DNA from: Lanius collurio
Taxonomy: Eukaryota; Chordata; Aves; Passeriformes; Laniidae
NCBI GenBank assembly: GCA_020086605.1
Contig: JACBWW010000048.1
Coordinates: 4,213,102 to 4,277,101 of the forward strand
Direction of reading: 5' to 3'
DNA: 64,000 nt
Shown piece by piece: positions 37,740-48,406 of the stretch (position 1 is its first letter; every line of letters begins with the position of its first letter). The notes below the pieces were generated by a model that saw nothing but the letters and a program-made list of their open reading frames with translations, did not search any database and was not told the DNA's origin. The position numbers and the translations under genes were made by a program.

Positions 37740-38189
37740 TCAAGTTCTAAATACCTCCAGTGACAGATATTCTAAAATTTCTTCAGATAACTTGTTTAAA
37801 AATTCTTTCTGTGAATTAAAAAATTCCTTACATTTAATTAAAATTTCTCTTTTTCCAGCCTGTGTTGATTTTTTCCTCTTCTGTTGCTGTGATGTTCTGA
37901 GAAGAGTCTGTCTCCATCTTCTTTCCATACTCTCATGTGGTAGTTGTAGACAGACAAGGTCTCTGGTGACCTTGGTCTTCTCCAGGCTGAACATGCCCCA
38001 TTCTCTCTGTCCTTCTCCAACCCATTCCTGACTACCTAGCTGTCCCCCTCCACTCCAGTATGTCCAGGTCTTTCCTAAAACTGAGATGCCAAACCTAGAC
38101 ACAGTACTGAAACCATCTCTGCAGCAGGGCACTCTGATAGCCCTGTTCAACTCTTTGTTCATCAATATCTTGTTCGTCAGGACTACCAA
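37740..38189 (-). pseudogene. CR1 ORF2 C-terminal remnant (reverse transcriptase tail)
   Basis: This is a 149-codon minus-strand frame within the CR1 copy. Residues 64-100 match the end of avian CR1 ORF2: an EWGMFSLEKTKVTRDLV segment corresponds to the family pattern [16 protein letters not shown], followed by a basic stretch that aligns to the DGDRLF region. The first about 55 residues and the last about 40 do not clearly follow ORF2, which indicates frame changes. The catalytic RT motif lies far upstream and is missing. It is a decayed fragment, not a functional gene; the ATG at 38189 is accidental. Confidence 0.75.
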
Positions 38190-38374
38190 AGGGTTTTATT
38201 TAAAACTGCTTTCCAGCTGTGCAAATGGACAGTGTTCAGCCTCTCCAGGCAGAGGATCCTGCATTTGCTTTTATTAAACTTTATGAGGTTCCTGTTAGAT
38301 TGTTTCTGCAACCTGTTGAATTCTTTCTGAAAAAGAAGCCCTGCACTCCAGTATATCAGGTTCTTCTCTGGCAA
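38183..38374 (-). pseudogene. CR1 ORF2 remnant, upstream piece
   Basis: This is a 63-codon minus-strand frame. Residues 29-44 (NLIKFNKSKCRILCLE) match the well-conserved CR1 ORF2 segment NLMKFNKxKCxVLHLG just before the thumb of the reverse transcriptase. It lies immediately 5' of the other ORF2 piece in the sense direction but in a different frame, so at least one frameshift separates them. Confidence 0.75.
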
Positions 38375-38400
38375 TGTTATATCTGTGAATATTCTCTTAA

Positions 38401-39987
38401 AAATCAGTGAAATAATTTTGGTTTAGTTCAACATGCTAATAGTTCCATCATCTTTTTAATTAATGACTGTACATTTCTACTGTGTTTTAGGTAATCAAGG
38501 ATTGCAAATACAAATTCAACACTTTTCCATTGCAGATGTCACTTTATGGCAACAGTGGAAGAACCAATAGTGCTACTGTTTAATAAATCCATGAAAAAAT
38601 AGTGGCTGTTTATAATATAAAAATGAAAAATTCCAATCCCAAGTACCTAGAAGAAGAGGAAGTTCTCAAGCAGTAAATTGCAGGATGTGAAAAACCTAGA
38701 TTCAGATCACCCCTCTGCATGAATTGTTTCGATAAACGCTTGCCCTTAACTTAAACTAACATAAAAGGGCTCTTGCAATGTCTCCTGTTGACACGGTTCC
38801 ATTGCATATACTCAGTTAATTATTTACTGGAGAGAGGTGGTCATGTGTTCCCATCTCCTGAGCAAGTGTCCTAGCTGAAGGACTGGAGAGCTAATCTTGT
38901 TTTCCATCTCAATCACATTTTGAGCATTTTATCTGAAGTGGAGCAATGTCAACAGGAAAGGTTGAAATAAGTGTCCTAAGAATGTCTTGTGGCCTTACAG
39001 TTCACACCTTTGTCTAATTCAGAATGGGGACTGAAACAGCATAAATAACCTTTCAGGTAAATTGCCTAATCATCAAGTATTTTCAAACGTCTCCCACAAT
39101 CTCTTTGCCTGGAGTAACTTTTTATAAATTGCTTAAACACAGATTGACATTACATATAATAGAATGACTCTCTTACCTGACAGTTGGGATATTTTTAAGC
39201 TGAGATATTGCTATGCAAACCTCGTTGGGCAAAGGAAGAACTGAGGTGATGAACAAGATATTTCATAGTGCTCATTTTATCACAGTTAAGAAAAAAATAA
39301 ATATATTAAAGCTCATTTATTTCAGAAAAATAAATTATCATGTGTAAACCACATGCTTTCTGAAAAAAACAGGTTTTGTCATATATTTACTGTCAGAACA
39401 TAAACCTGTCACATAAATGTTTTTCCACAGGTGTAAGTGGCTCATACCCAATTACTTCACATCATGAAGTTAGATTTACTCTGCCTCACGCGAGAAGCTA
39501 GAACTGCGTTTCTTGACCAGAAATATTTTCGGTTTCAGTCTTAAACTGGCACCTTAGAAATTTTTCTGGGTTGATGCAAATTGAATGATTACAGGAGATT
39601 ATGATAGAGAAACAAACCTCCAAAAAGAAACTTTGTGGATGCTGTGTACTCTATCATTTTTGAAAAAGACCTTGGAGTTTTCCATGCTTCTTGTGTTATT
39701 AGCAGTACCAGATTAGTGGTTTTGTCTGCAAGCCAGACTATAAATCACCATCAGTGTTAGGCATGATATTCACTATTAATGCCTTGTTTTCCCTACTGAA
39801 ATATCTTTTTGTGCTTATTTCTTCTTGATCCTTGGCATTCTGCTGACCATCAATCAAAAGAACAAGCTGGACATTCCTCTCTGTCTTGCCTCAGTGAACC
39901 CCTGATTTTCTCGAACATTAACCACTCTCTGGAACGTACATTTACTGTCGGCATCTGTAGGCCCCCATATTCCCCTCCCCTGGCTAC
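38401..39987. other. AT-rich noncoding DNA
   Basis: No repeat or gene is recognised. A minus-strand exon-like block lies at 39177-39240 (see findings). From about 39850 rightward the sequence is GC-richer and may be leader or internal sequence of the putative retroviral remnant that follows. Confidence 0.5.
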
Positions 39988-40005
39988 AGTCCCTTCCTGG
40001 CACCA
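39988..40005 (-). other. Possible retroviral primer binding site, tRNA-Leu-like
   Basis: On the minus strand TGGTGCCAGGAAGGGACT begins three bases after a CA that could end an LTR. It matches the complement of vertebrate tRNA-Leu 3' ends at about 13 of 18 positions, judged from memory of those tRNA sequences. This is an inference, and chance similarity is not excluded. Confidence 0.3.
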
Positions 40006-40008
40006 AGT

Positions 40009-40190
40009 TGCAAAGCAATATTTCCCATATACTGAATGAAGAGCATGTCATAGACTGTTTGACATGGTCTGGGAGCCCACAGAAAACCACTGATGCACAA
40101 ACCACTTTTATTCCACAAGACTGTGGGAGCCCAGAAGAATAAGCAGCCTTTCTGCTAGGGTGAACACACCTCACACACACAAACCCAATA
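40009..40190 (-). mobile_element. Possible old LTR, R-U5 part
   Basis: On the minus strand a moderately GC-rich segment contains AATAAA (40107-40112) in TGGAATAAAAGTGG. About 100 bases of U5-like sequence follow, ending TTTGCA, and then a primer-binding-site-like stretch (separate entry). The U3 end cannot be placed; sequence beyond 40190 is ordinary and AT-rich. A 108-codon minus-strand frame covers the region but shows no retroviral protein motif. The call rests on element order rather than on family recognition. Confidence 0.35.
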
Positions 40191-42667
40191 TTCCTGCCTT
40201 TACTGTTTAATACATTTCATATTCATGCAGAAAAGGATTGTAAACTGATGTTTATCAAAAGTTCTATCTTGAGAGAATTTTTCTTGAAATGTGTGATTTC
40301 AAAAGCTTGATTTCATGCATCAGCTGTTCTCTTTCTTTAAAAAATGCAGTGTTTACTGGAGTGAGGAACAGTCTTCATTCATTATTCAGGAGCACAGAAG
40401 TTTTGACTTTTTCTTGAGCTTCTGAAAAACCCTTCAAAGGGAAGGAAAAGGAAAATGGTTCAACATAAGTTCAGTTAGATGCTTGAATAATTTGTAGCGG
40501 TATTTCCCAGAAGGCTTCTAGTTCAAATACTTTCTTTTATAAAACATGTTTGTCAATAGACCTCTTTTCCTTATTGGAATCCTTGATTTTGGGCTGAAAG
40601 CTAATACATATTTTACCATTTTTCTTTGAGAAGGGGAAAATGCATGCATATACTATATCAGTCTGCAGCTTTATCACAGTCATGTTCCTTTAGCACTAAA
40701 ACAAATCAACTTTGCCAAGCAAGAGGCTGTGGAAAGTTGAAGAGATTCATTTTTCTAAGCCTTCTAAGTCACTCATAATTCCTCGTCCATACTCTATCAA
40801 TACAGCCACAGTAGTTCTGATGCAGATTTGTACACTAAATGTAGTCTGTGGTTCTTTGTATGTATATTTTATTATATTATTACAATCTAATGAATTGAGT
40901 TTCATATGTAATTGACTTGGAATGATGTAGCTAACAGCAATGAATGCACCAGTACCAGAAAATTTGTGGCACTTCTTGCTCAGAAAGATCATATTTCTGG
41001 CTATGCGATGAAATACAACTTAGCTAAAACATACTTGAATTATGTAAAAACACAAAACCAAAAACCCCAAACCAACAAACCCCTGAAATTAATTAGAATT
41101 AAGGACTGAAATAACTTTTGTTAGACACATAGCAACACTAGAGAGGGAAGCTGGACAATGAACCAGATGAGTTACCACTACCAATCCTGAAGTTTATACA
41201 CCTACCATCTGAAAATTGGACAGAGTGGTACCTTTTAGATGCATTGTTCCACTCTGGACATGCAAAATAGCCATAAATCTGGCTTAGCTAACCTGTAAAG
41301 ATAAGTTTATGACTATGTGGCCTTGGTGGAATTGTAAGTAGCAGCTGTCATGTAGCTATGAGATTGATCTGTGCCTCCTAGGCCTTTATCGCTCACATTT
41401 TGTGATTTATGGAAAGAGTGGAAGGGTGTGTGTATTTCCATTAGAGAAATCTGACATACACTGGTAGCAGGGGCTAGGCACTTGAATTAGCCCATATATG
41501 AAAGCCAGAATGTGGCCATAGTGGCTTGTAATTTAGAGTGGGATTTCTATCTTCCAAATTTAGATATGTAAGCATTGAAATCTGAGCTCATCTCCTTGAG
41601 TTTCTTGTGTATTAAGTGGAGAGAAATAAGCAGAGGTTGTTCTTATACCTCTAAGTCTCTATTTTAGATTAATTGCTTTTTAGATTGCCTATTACATGGA
41701 GCTTATATAAATGCATTTAGACTTAAATTTCTAATTTTTAGGTACCTGAATTTTAGATTCACTATTGTAGTGACATGCATATTTACTGAACAGAAAAGCC
41801 ATTAAAAGGGAGAAACTAAGTTGGATGAACTGCAAGGTCTTCTTGCATGTGGAAATGTTTTGCACCATAAGATTTTTCTATTTTTTTCTCTTTTCTCCTT
41901 ATTGAGATTTTGTCAATGGAACGGATGATGTAATTCCTCAATCCTTCATCTCCACCTGTATCAGTCCAACTGAGAAGAAGATCCGCCCCTCGGTTCCTAC
42001 GGGCTATGGGAAAAAACTGAGAATCAGGAAGTTCTTCTTAGATGGACATACTTATTTAAACAGTTGATGTATTTTAAACATATTTTAAAATATTTTTAAT
42101 ATTATCCTTTTCCTCCATCATAGTTTTCTTTTTATGATGACTCATATTTTTCTGCTCTAAAATCATTGTTTTCAGTGATAATGCAATAAAAAAATTTCTC
42201 TCGTATATTTTAAAAAGTTATCTTAGTTGCAGAACATGAAAGATTGACCTAAATTCTTTTTATACACACAGAGCTCTGTCATCATTAATAAAGAAGGTTT
42301 CTACAGATTACATTTTCTTTCAAATCCAGTTTAATTGGAGAAAGTTGATTGCTGTTAAAGGTCATGGGGTTCTTTTGAGTCTAGGAAAGTCCATATGAAT
42401 AAAATTTCCAAGAACTTCTAGGCAAACTTATTTTCATATAAACCAGATGCATGTTCTTTCTTATACCACAGATTTGTCAACCCATTTGAGTGTAGGCAAA
42501 AGATTAAACCAGCCAAATTAGGTAGCATTGACGTTCGGGAATTTTTCCATTGCATGAAATAAAGCTGATGATGAAAACCTTATGTACTCTTTTATAAAAA
42601 CCTCCATGTTTCTTTAGTTTTCTGTAAAAAAAAAGCCTTGCTAAGGAGAAATAAATGGAAGGAGGGC
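40191..42667. other. AT-rich noncoding DNA
   Basis: An A/C-rich tract lies at 41047-41084. Otherwise nothing is recognised. Frames are short and overlap on both strands. Confidence 0.6.
41047..41084 (+). repeat. A/C-rich low-complexity tract
   Basis: AAACACAAAACCAAAAACCCC and similar blocks contain only A and C over about 37 bases. It is of the same type as the tracts at 5549, 51072 and 58063. Confidence 0.8.
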
Positions 42668-43220
42668 ATTGTCTGCTCTACTCTGCTCTGCACTGGTGTG
42701 GCCTTACCTTGAATACTGTGTGCACTTTTGGGTACCACAATAGAAAAAAGATATTCAGCTATAAGAGAGTATCTAAAGGAGGGCAACAGAGGTGGTGAAG
42801 GGCCTTGAAGAGAAGTTAAATGAAGAGCAGCTGAGGTCACTTGGTCTGTTGAGCCTGGACAAGAGGAGACTGAGGGGAGACCTCATTGGAGTCTGCAAAT
42901 TCCTTCTGAGGGAAAGAGGAGGGGCAGGCACTGATCTCTTCTCTGTGGTGATCAGTGACAGGACCTGAGGGAATGGCCTGAAGTTGTGTCAGGGGAGGTT
43001 TAGGATGGATATCAGGAAAAGGTTCTTCACCCAAAAGGTGGTTGGACACTGGAACAGGCTCCCCAGGGAAGTCACCACAATACCAGCCTGACAGAGGTCA
43101 AGAAGCTTTTTGACAATGCTCTTGGGTGTTATTCTTGAGAATGGTCCTGTGCAGGGCTGGGTGTTGGACTCAATGACCTTTATCAGTTTCCTCCCACTCA
43201 TCACATTTTGTGAGTCTGTC
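42668..43220 (+). mobile_element. CR1 LINE fragment, best-preserved copy
   Basis: The + strand follows the avian CR1 3' region closely. Matching stretches in order include CTTGAATACTGTGTGCACTTTTGGG, GGCCTTGAAGAGAAG, GAGCAGCTGAGGTCACTTGGTCTGTTGAGCCTGGA, GGAGACTGAGGGGAGACCTCATTGGAGTCTGCAAATTCC, GGTTTAGGATGGATATCAGGAAAAGGTTCTTCACCC, GGACACTGGAACAGGCTCCCCAGGGAAG, and TGTGCAGGGCTGGGTGTTGGACTCAATGACC. It ends with a poor version of the terminal repeat (CACATTTTGTGAGTCTGT). It encodes the end of ORF2 but every frame has stops, so it is a dead, 5'-truncated copy. Minus-strand frames across it are shadows. Confidence 0.95.
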
Positions 43221-46200
43221 TTTTCTCTGAGAACTCTTTACTCTATCCACACCATGAAAAGTATCTACTTGGAGAACAGTCTCTGGATCCCATAGCAAAA
43301 AGGACAGTTCAGTTTGCATCCACACTACTCAGTAACTAGCCCCTACAGTACAGACTGATTGCATTTTCCAGCACTGGGGCCACATAGATGTAACGACAAT
43401 TTTTTTTTTTTGTCTTGTTTTGTTTTCTTTTTGCTTTCTTCTCTGAAATATCAGAAATGATGCCAAGAATAATGTTCTCTAATGAAGCAGACCATGTGTT
43501 TCGTGTTTTAGAGAATGATATGTGGATACCTGTGGGTGCTGGAGTGTAAAAGACCTGCTAAGGTCTTGATGATGTTGGGTGACTGATAAAGCAGAGATGC
43601 AAAACTCCCTTCTACTTCCTAGATATAGTATGTGGAAAAGCCTTTTTCCAAAACAAGGAAAAAAACCTCTAGGTTTCATCCTGGAGGAAAATTAATTGGT
43701 TTATTCTAAGAGAGAGTCCAGGAATTAATTGTCTGTGTAATGGGAATGATTTGGGGATTAGGATCTGAAGCACAATAAAGTGGAAGGGAAAATTATTTGC
43801 CTTTGTGGGAATAGCTGTTCCTCCACTCCAGGGATGTAAATGAAGTTTCAATACTGAAAGTTACAGGTCAGAAAGGAGCTCCAAGTAGAAAGAGCTATTG
43901 TTATTCCTCAGTGTTGGTTTCCCTGCTTATGCTACTAACCTTAGACTTTGCCTACTTGATATTTTCACTGCATTCCTCCTTATTACTTTTTAATTTTCTT
44001 CTTTGCTTATTACCCTAAAAGCACAGATTCCAGTTGGTGAAGAACTTGTTAAAAGCAAATTTTTATGCTAAATAGTCCCATAATGACTTCTGAATTTGAA
44101 GCTGACTAAAATATATCAGTCCATCCTTCCTGTGGCATCAAAAATGCACAAGTCCAGGAACTTGTATCACTTATTTCAATCCCATCAAATAGCCTTGATA
44201 AAGATTTGTATGATTTTATTTGTTACATAGACGAAATGGACACTTCTTACATTTTCTAGAATGGTTTGGTCCGCTTGTACACCAAAACCAGTCCATTTCC
44301 ATTTATCAATATGGCTCCATGGGTATTCCTATGTAGGTTGACAACTGAGGATCCACCTGAGAAAGACTGAAATTTTGCCAAGGGGTAGAGGAAAAAGTGG
44401 ACCCTTTGTGATGTAGTTATTTCATGTGCACAATAATTAATTGACTTATTTTAATCCTATCAAAAAAATAAATCATAGCAATAAAAAAAATTTCAATTTT
44501 TGTCCAAGGTGATCATCATATTTTAGATGTTATATCTTAGGGGAAAAGAGATTGCTATTTTTTTTTTCTTATCCTAATCAATGAGGCAGAATAATCTCAA
44601 GAAAGCATAAGTACAAAATATTTCATGAGCCAGATAACCAAGCAAAGTAAATTATTCTGTAATTCACGAAAGACTGAGTGAGTAAAATGGCAGAAGATGG
44701 TGCCAAGTTATGGAAATGAACAGATTTTCCCCCCTCTCGCAAGAAACCAAGAACTTTTTAACAAATAAGTCACTTCATGTCTCTCCTGTTAACTCTGTTC
44801 TTATTTCTACTGAAATAGCTTGCAAATCAACATCTGGTGAAAGCCAGCCAACTATCAGACATACCTGTATTAATTTGCCTAAATTGTTGATCATGAATGA
44901 CAAGAAATAAATTTTAGGAGGTCTGATGGAAGGTGATTTTATACTAACATTGGAGCTCTGAATGTTCAAAAATGGAAATATTTATATGCTTTTAAAATAT
45001 TAAAAAATAATACTGACATGAGGCAATAAAATCTATGGAAATGAAAAATTTATGACTAATAAAAGGGGGCATTATTCTTGAAGACATGTAATTCCCTAAT
45101 TATGCTTTAAACATTGGATGAGATATTCATTGTTTGAGTACTTTCCATTTGACAGTGTGTTCTTGGCAGACCTTTTAGTGGTTTCAGCAGGAAAGAAATG
45201 AAATGAGAAGGAAAATATTAAAAATAATACTCAAAACACAGTTTGGGCATGTGATCCTCTTACGAACTTCACACTGAGCTATTAAAATGCATTCATAACT
45301 TCATAGCAAAGAGGTAACAGGCTGTATCAAGAAAAGGGGATTTTAATGTGGTTAAATAGCTAAAGAACATAGGTGTAGATTTTAATTCTTTATGATTCAT
45401 GTGTAAGCAGGAATTTGTCTTTCTAAAGATGATCTACTGAACTTGCCACTTCATCAATGAAGCTCATTCTGCAGTATTCTTTCAAGGACTTGATAGAGTT
45501 TAACGTACTGCTTTATTTTCCACAGCTGTATATGGCTGCATTATTAACCATGTGAGAGACACAGAGTTACCCTCACCTTTTAAAGGATGTCCCCACCCCA
45601 TGAGTCTTATCACTTCTCATCTCTTACCCAAATAGCCCAGAAAGGAATCCCATGACCTTCTGATTTATGCCCCCACCAGAATCCTGGAGAGCACTCTATT
45701 GTTCAAAAGCCTTTTATGAACAAAAGTGAAAACACATCTCAAATGAAAATCCAAGAAGTTTTACTAGTATAGTTGAAATTTTAAAGTCTAATCACAGAAT
45801 TATTATTAGTCCAGATCTAGTTATTACAGAAAATGAAAGAAAATAATAAGACCCAAATATTAACATACAGAAGTTTATTGCCATTATTGTTATTACTACT
45901 AATATAATTATAAATACGGGTGGGGTAGAGTGAATTGGAAGCATCCTGATTCCTTCACGAGGAGGACTGTGATGTTGACATTTTCATCTTTCTTACCCCA
46001 GAATCCATGTTTTATATCTGCTAATATTGTTTTACAGCTTTCTCTATTGTCACTAGCTTGCAAGTTCATGTTGAATCAAATTTTACTCTATATGGTGGAC
46101 TTTACATAAGCAGGTGCTTGTTCTTTGTTCTGTGTTGCTACTACAGTTGGTTTTTTGAGCTCCAGACCTGCCATTTTATCAAGTGACCACTGGTGTTTTG

Positions 46201-47867
46201 TTTAGAGCTATGGGGTCCCCAGCATTAGTTGGTACTCTGACTCCAAAAATCCTGAGCCTACATTCCACTGCATCTTGTTTCCTCATTTCCCAAGGCATCT
46301 GCTTTCATACCAGGCCTATACTTCTTAATATACATTTTTTGTTAGAGTAATAAAAATATTCTCCTACACAGAAAAATTACTATTTACTATTACCTATGAA
46401 AAGCTTTGGTTATTCAATATGATAGGTGAAAACTCTAAATTAAAAGTAGCCGCCTCATCATTAGGAAAATTTCAGTTACAGCTAAACCAAGTGGAAACAG
46501 AGTTCCAGGTAAGATTAGAAAAGTTCAGAGAAAGGAAAGTCAAAAAGTTTCAGTCCTGAGGCCTTGCAAAACCACTACAAAATCAGTAGCTTACTACCAG
46601 CAATAATAACACACTTTTTCTTGCGTTGCAGGATGTAGGTACGACATCTGCATTCAGGTCTCTTAAGGAAGTCAATAGTATTAGGCTTCTACATCCAGCA
46701 AGCTGTTTATTTCTTTAGGTGCTGAACCTTGACTCAATTTAATGGGGTAGTAAAGTCTTTAAGCTAAGCAGAATGAATGCAGGTCTTTATGCTCCCTCAG
46801 TGCCAATGTGATGACTACAGGAAATGAATAGAAAGGGATAAAAAAGAGACAAAATCTAAAAGGATTTTGCATACAAATAACAGATTCTTTTCAAGACAGA
46901 GCTGTGATTTGGCTCTCTTTAAGGCAGAGATCCTTGACTTCTCAGCCACTGACTGCTACTCATGCTCCTGCTTCAGCTCCTAGAAAAGCAGGACCATAGC
47001 AAGGATGAAATGAAAATAAAACAGTGGGGGAAAATAGAAAGCATTTGCCTTCAGACTTTTCTATCTGGAGAAATATTGGTAATTTGTAAAAATAACATTA
47101 GTTTGATAATTCAATGATCATCAGTCTTAAAATACCTTAGTGAAAGAACTAGGCGGGTTTTATGACACTTATTTTTCATAAGTGCAGCTAAATGAAAGGC
47201 TAAATGTTTAGATGGTAGTGGATAATTAAGTAAAGTTGTGTGTTTGTACTGTGAGGGTAGTGGAACCTTGCTTCTGTGTTTAGGCCTTTTTTCTGGCTGG
47301 ACAGGGACCTCAATCGTGTGTATTGTGCTGCCCAGCCATTGTACCACCAGCTAACCTGGTCAGGGTATGAGCAAGTGGCATTTGGACCTACCTACAAAAG
47401 CCTTCAGAGTCTTAGACCTGGGCTTAACTTGTAGGGTTGAGGTTATGTTATGTGACAAAACTCATCTAGACACTCACAGAGATACTCAGAGAGAACATGG
47501 AAGGAGGGGGAGCACAAATAATACTCTGCCAGCCTGTTCCCATGAACCATCAGTCCCTCAAGTATTAAACTGAGCAAAAGAAACAAAAATGTTCATGCTC
47601 TTATAAAAAAGCCTTCTGTCCCTCTCATATTTTTTCTAGATTAGGGGAATTTTTAATGAGCATCGTTGTTTTATGAATACTCCTTAAATGTTTATTTCTA
47701 CTTTGATAAATGCAGTGCTGTAAACAAAAGTAAAAACAAAGTCAAGCAATTTTGAAATAGCAAAAAGCCTCCAACAAAAAAATCTTTCAAACAACAATAA
47801 TTTTTGACCACAGAATTAAAAATATATTTTATGTTATCTGATTCAAGTCAAAAGGGGTGATTATTCT
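43221..47867. other. AT-rich noncoding DNA
   Basis: A 12-base T run starts at 43400. A 75-codon stop-to-stop frame at 46329-46556 ends in a charged, helix-like segment (see findings). Nothing else is recognised. Confidence 0.55.
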
Positions 47868-48406
47868 GCTGTATTAAGCACTCTTGTGGTCTCATCTGGA
47901 ATACTTTGTGTGGTTCTGGCCTCCATGATTTGAGAAGGATGTGAAGGTACTTGAATGTGTCCAGAGGTGGGCAACAAAATTGGTAAGGTGGCTGGAAAGA
48001 ATGTCCCACAGGGAGCCACTAAGGACCATGGCTTTGTCTAGTTTGAAGCAAAGGAAACTAAAGCGTATTTTCATTCCTTCTTCAGCTTCTGGAGGACAGT
48101 AAGTGGAGAGGGAGGTGCTGTTCTCCAATATCCATTCATGGGATGAATGTGAGCATTCAAAATTGCATCAGGGAAGCACAGACTTGACATTAGGAATAAT
48201 TTTGTTTTACTCAGAGGGTGGTCAAACCCTGGAACAGGCTTCATAGAGAGATGGTTGATTCCCCATGCCTGCCAGAGTTCAAGAAACTTTTGGACAGTGA
48301 CCTTAATAACATGATTAAACTGTTGGTCATCCCTTAATTGCTTAAGCAGTTGGACTAGATTATATTTTTGGGTCCCTTCCAACTGAATTAGTCTATTCTA
48401 TTCTAA
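47868..48406 (+). mobile_element. CR1 LINE fragment with intact 3' terminal units
   Basis: The + strand shows CTCATCTGGAATACTTTGTGTGGTTCTGGCC, GAATGTGTCCAGAGGTGGGCAACAAAATTGG, GGCTGGAAAGAATGTCCCACAGGGAGCC, CAGAGGGTGGTCAAACCCTGGAACAGGCTTC, CTGCCAGAGTTCAAGAAACTTTTGGACAGTG and AGCAGTTGGACTAGATTATA, then GGGTCCCTTCCAACTGAATTAGTCTATTCTATTCTA. The last part is the CR1 3' end with two short terminal units. The copy is 5'-truncated with stops in all frames. Confidence 0.93.

Larger units (their letters stand above)
37672..38400 (-). mobile_element. CR1 LINE, longest copy in the window
   Basis: From left to right on the + strand the copy shows the inverted 3' end (GGGTCCAACC, then AAATACCTCCAG), then the RT-tail region (CTTCTCCAGGCTGAACATGCCCCATTCTCTC; CACTCCAGTATGTCCAGGTC; CTGCATTTGCTTTTATTAAACTTTATGAGGTTCC). 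This is the standard avian CR1 3' half on the minus strand. Translated minus-strand frames keep protein similarity to CR1 ORF2 (separate entries). The copy is 5'-truncated and frameshifted, so it is inactive. Confidence 0.92.

Noticed and set aside
37838..38031. + strand frame of 103 codons (37720-38031) and shorter minus frame (37838-38020)
   Set aside because: Both lie inside the minus-strand CR1 copy; the + frame is antisense and the shorter minus frame is out of the ORF2 phase.
42592..43204. Minus-strand frames of 70-82 codons over the CR1 at 42668-43220
   Set aside because: They are antisense to a well-recognised + strand CR1 and are by-products of its composition.
47892..48382. Minus-strand frames of 78 and 103 codons
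   Set aside because: They are antisense to the + strand CR1 at 47868-48406; no independent evidence of a gene.
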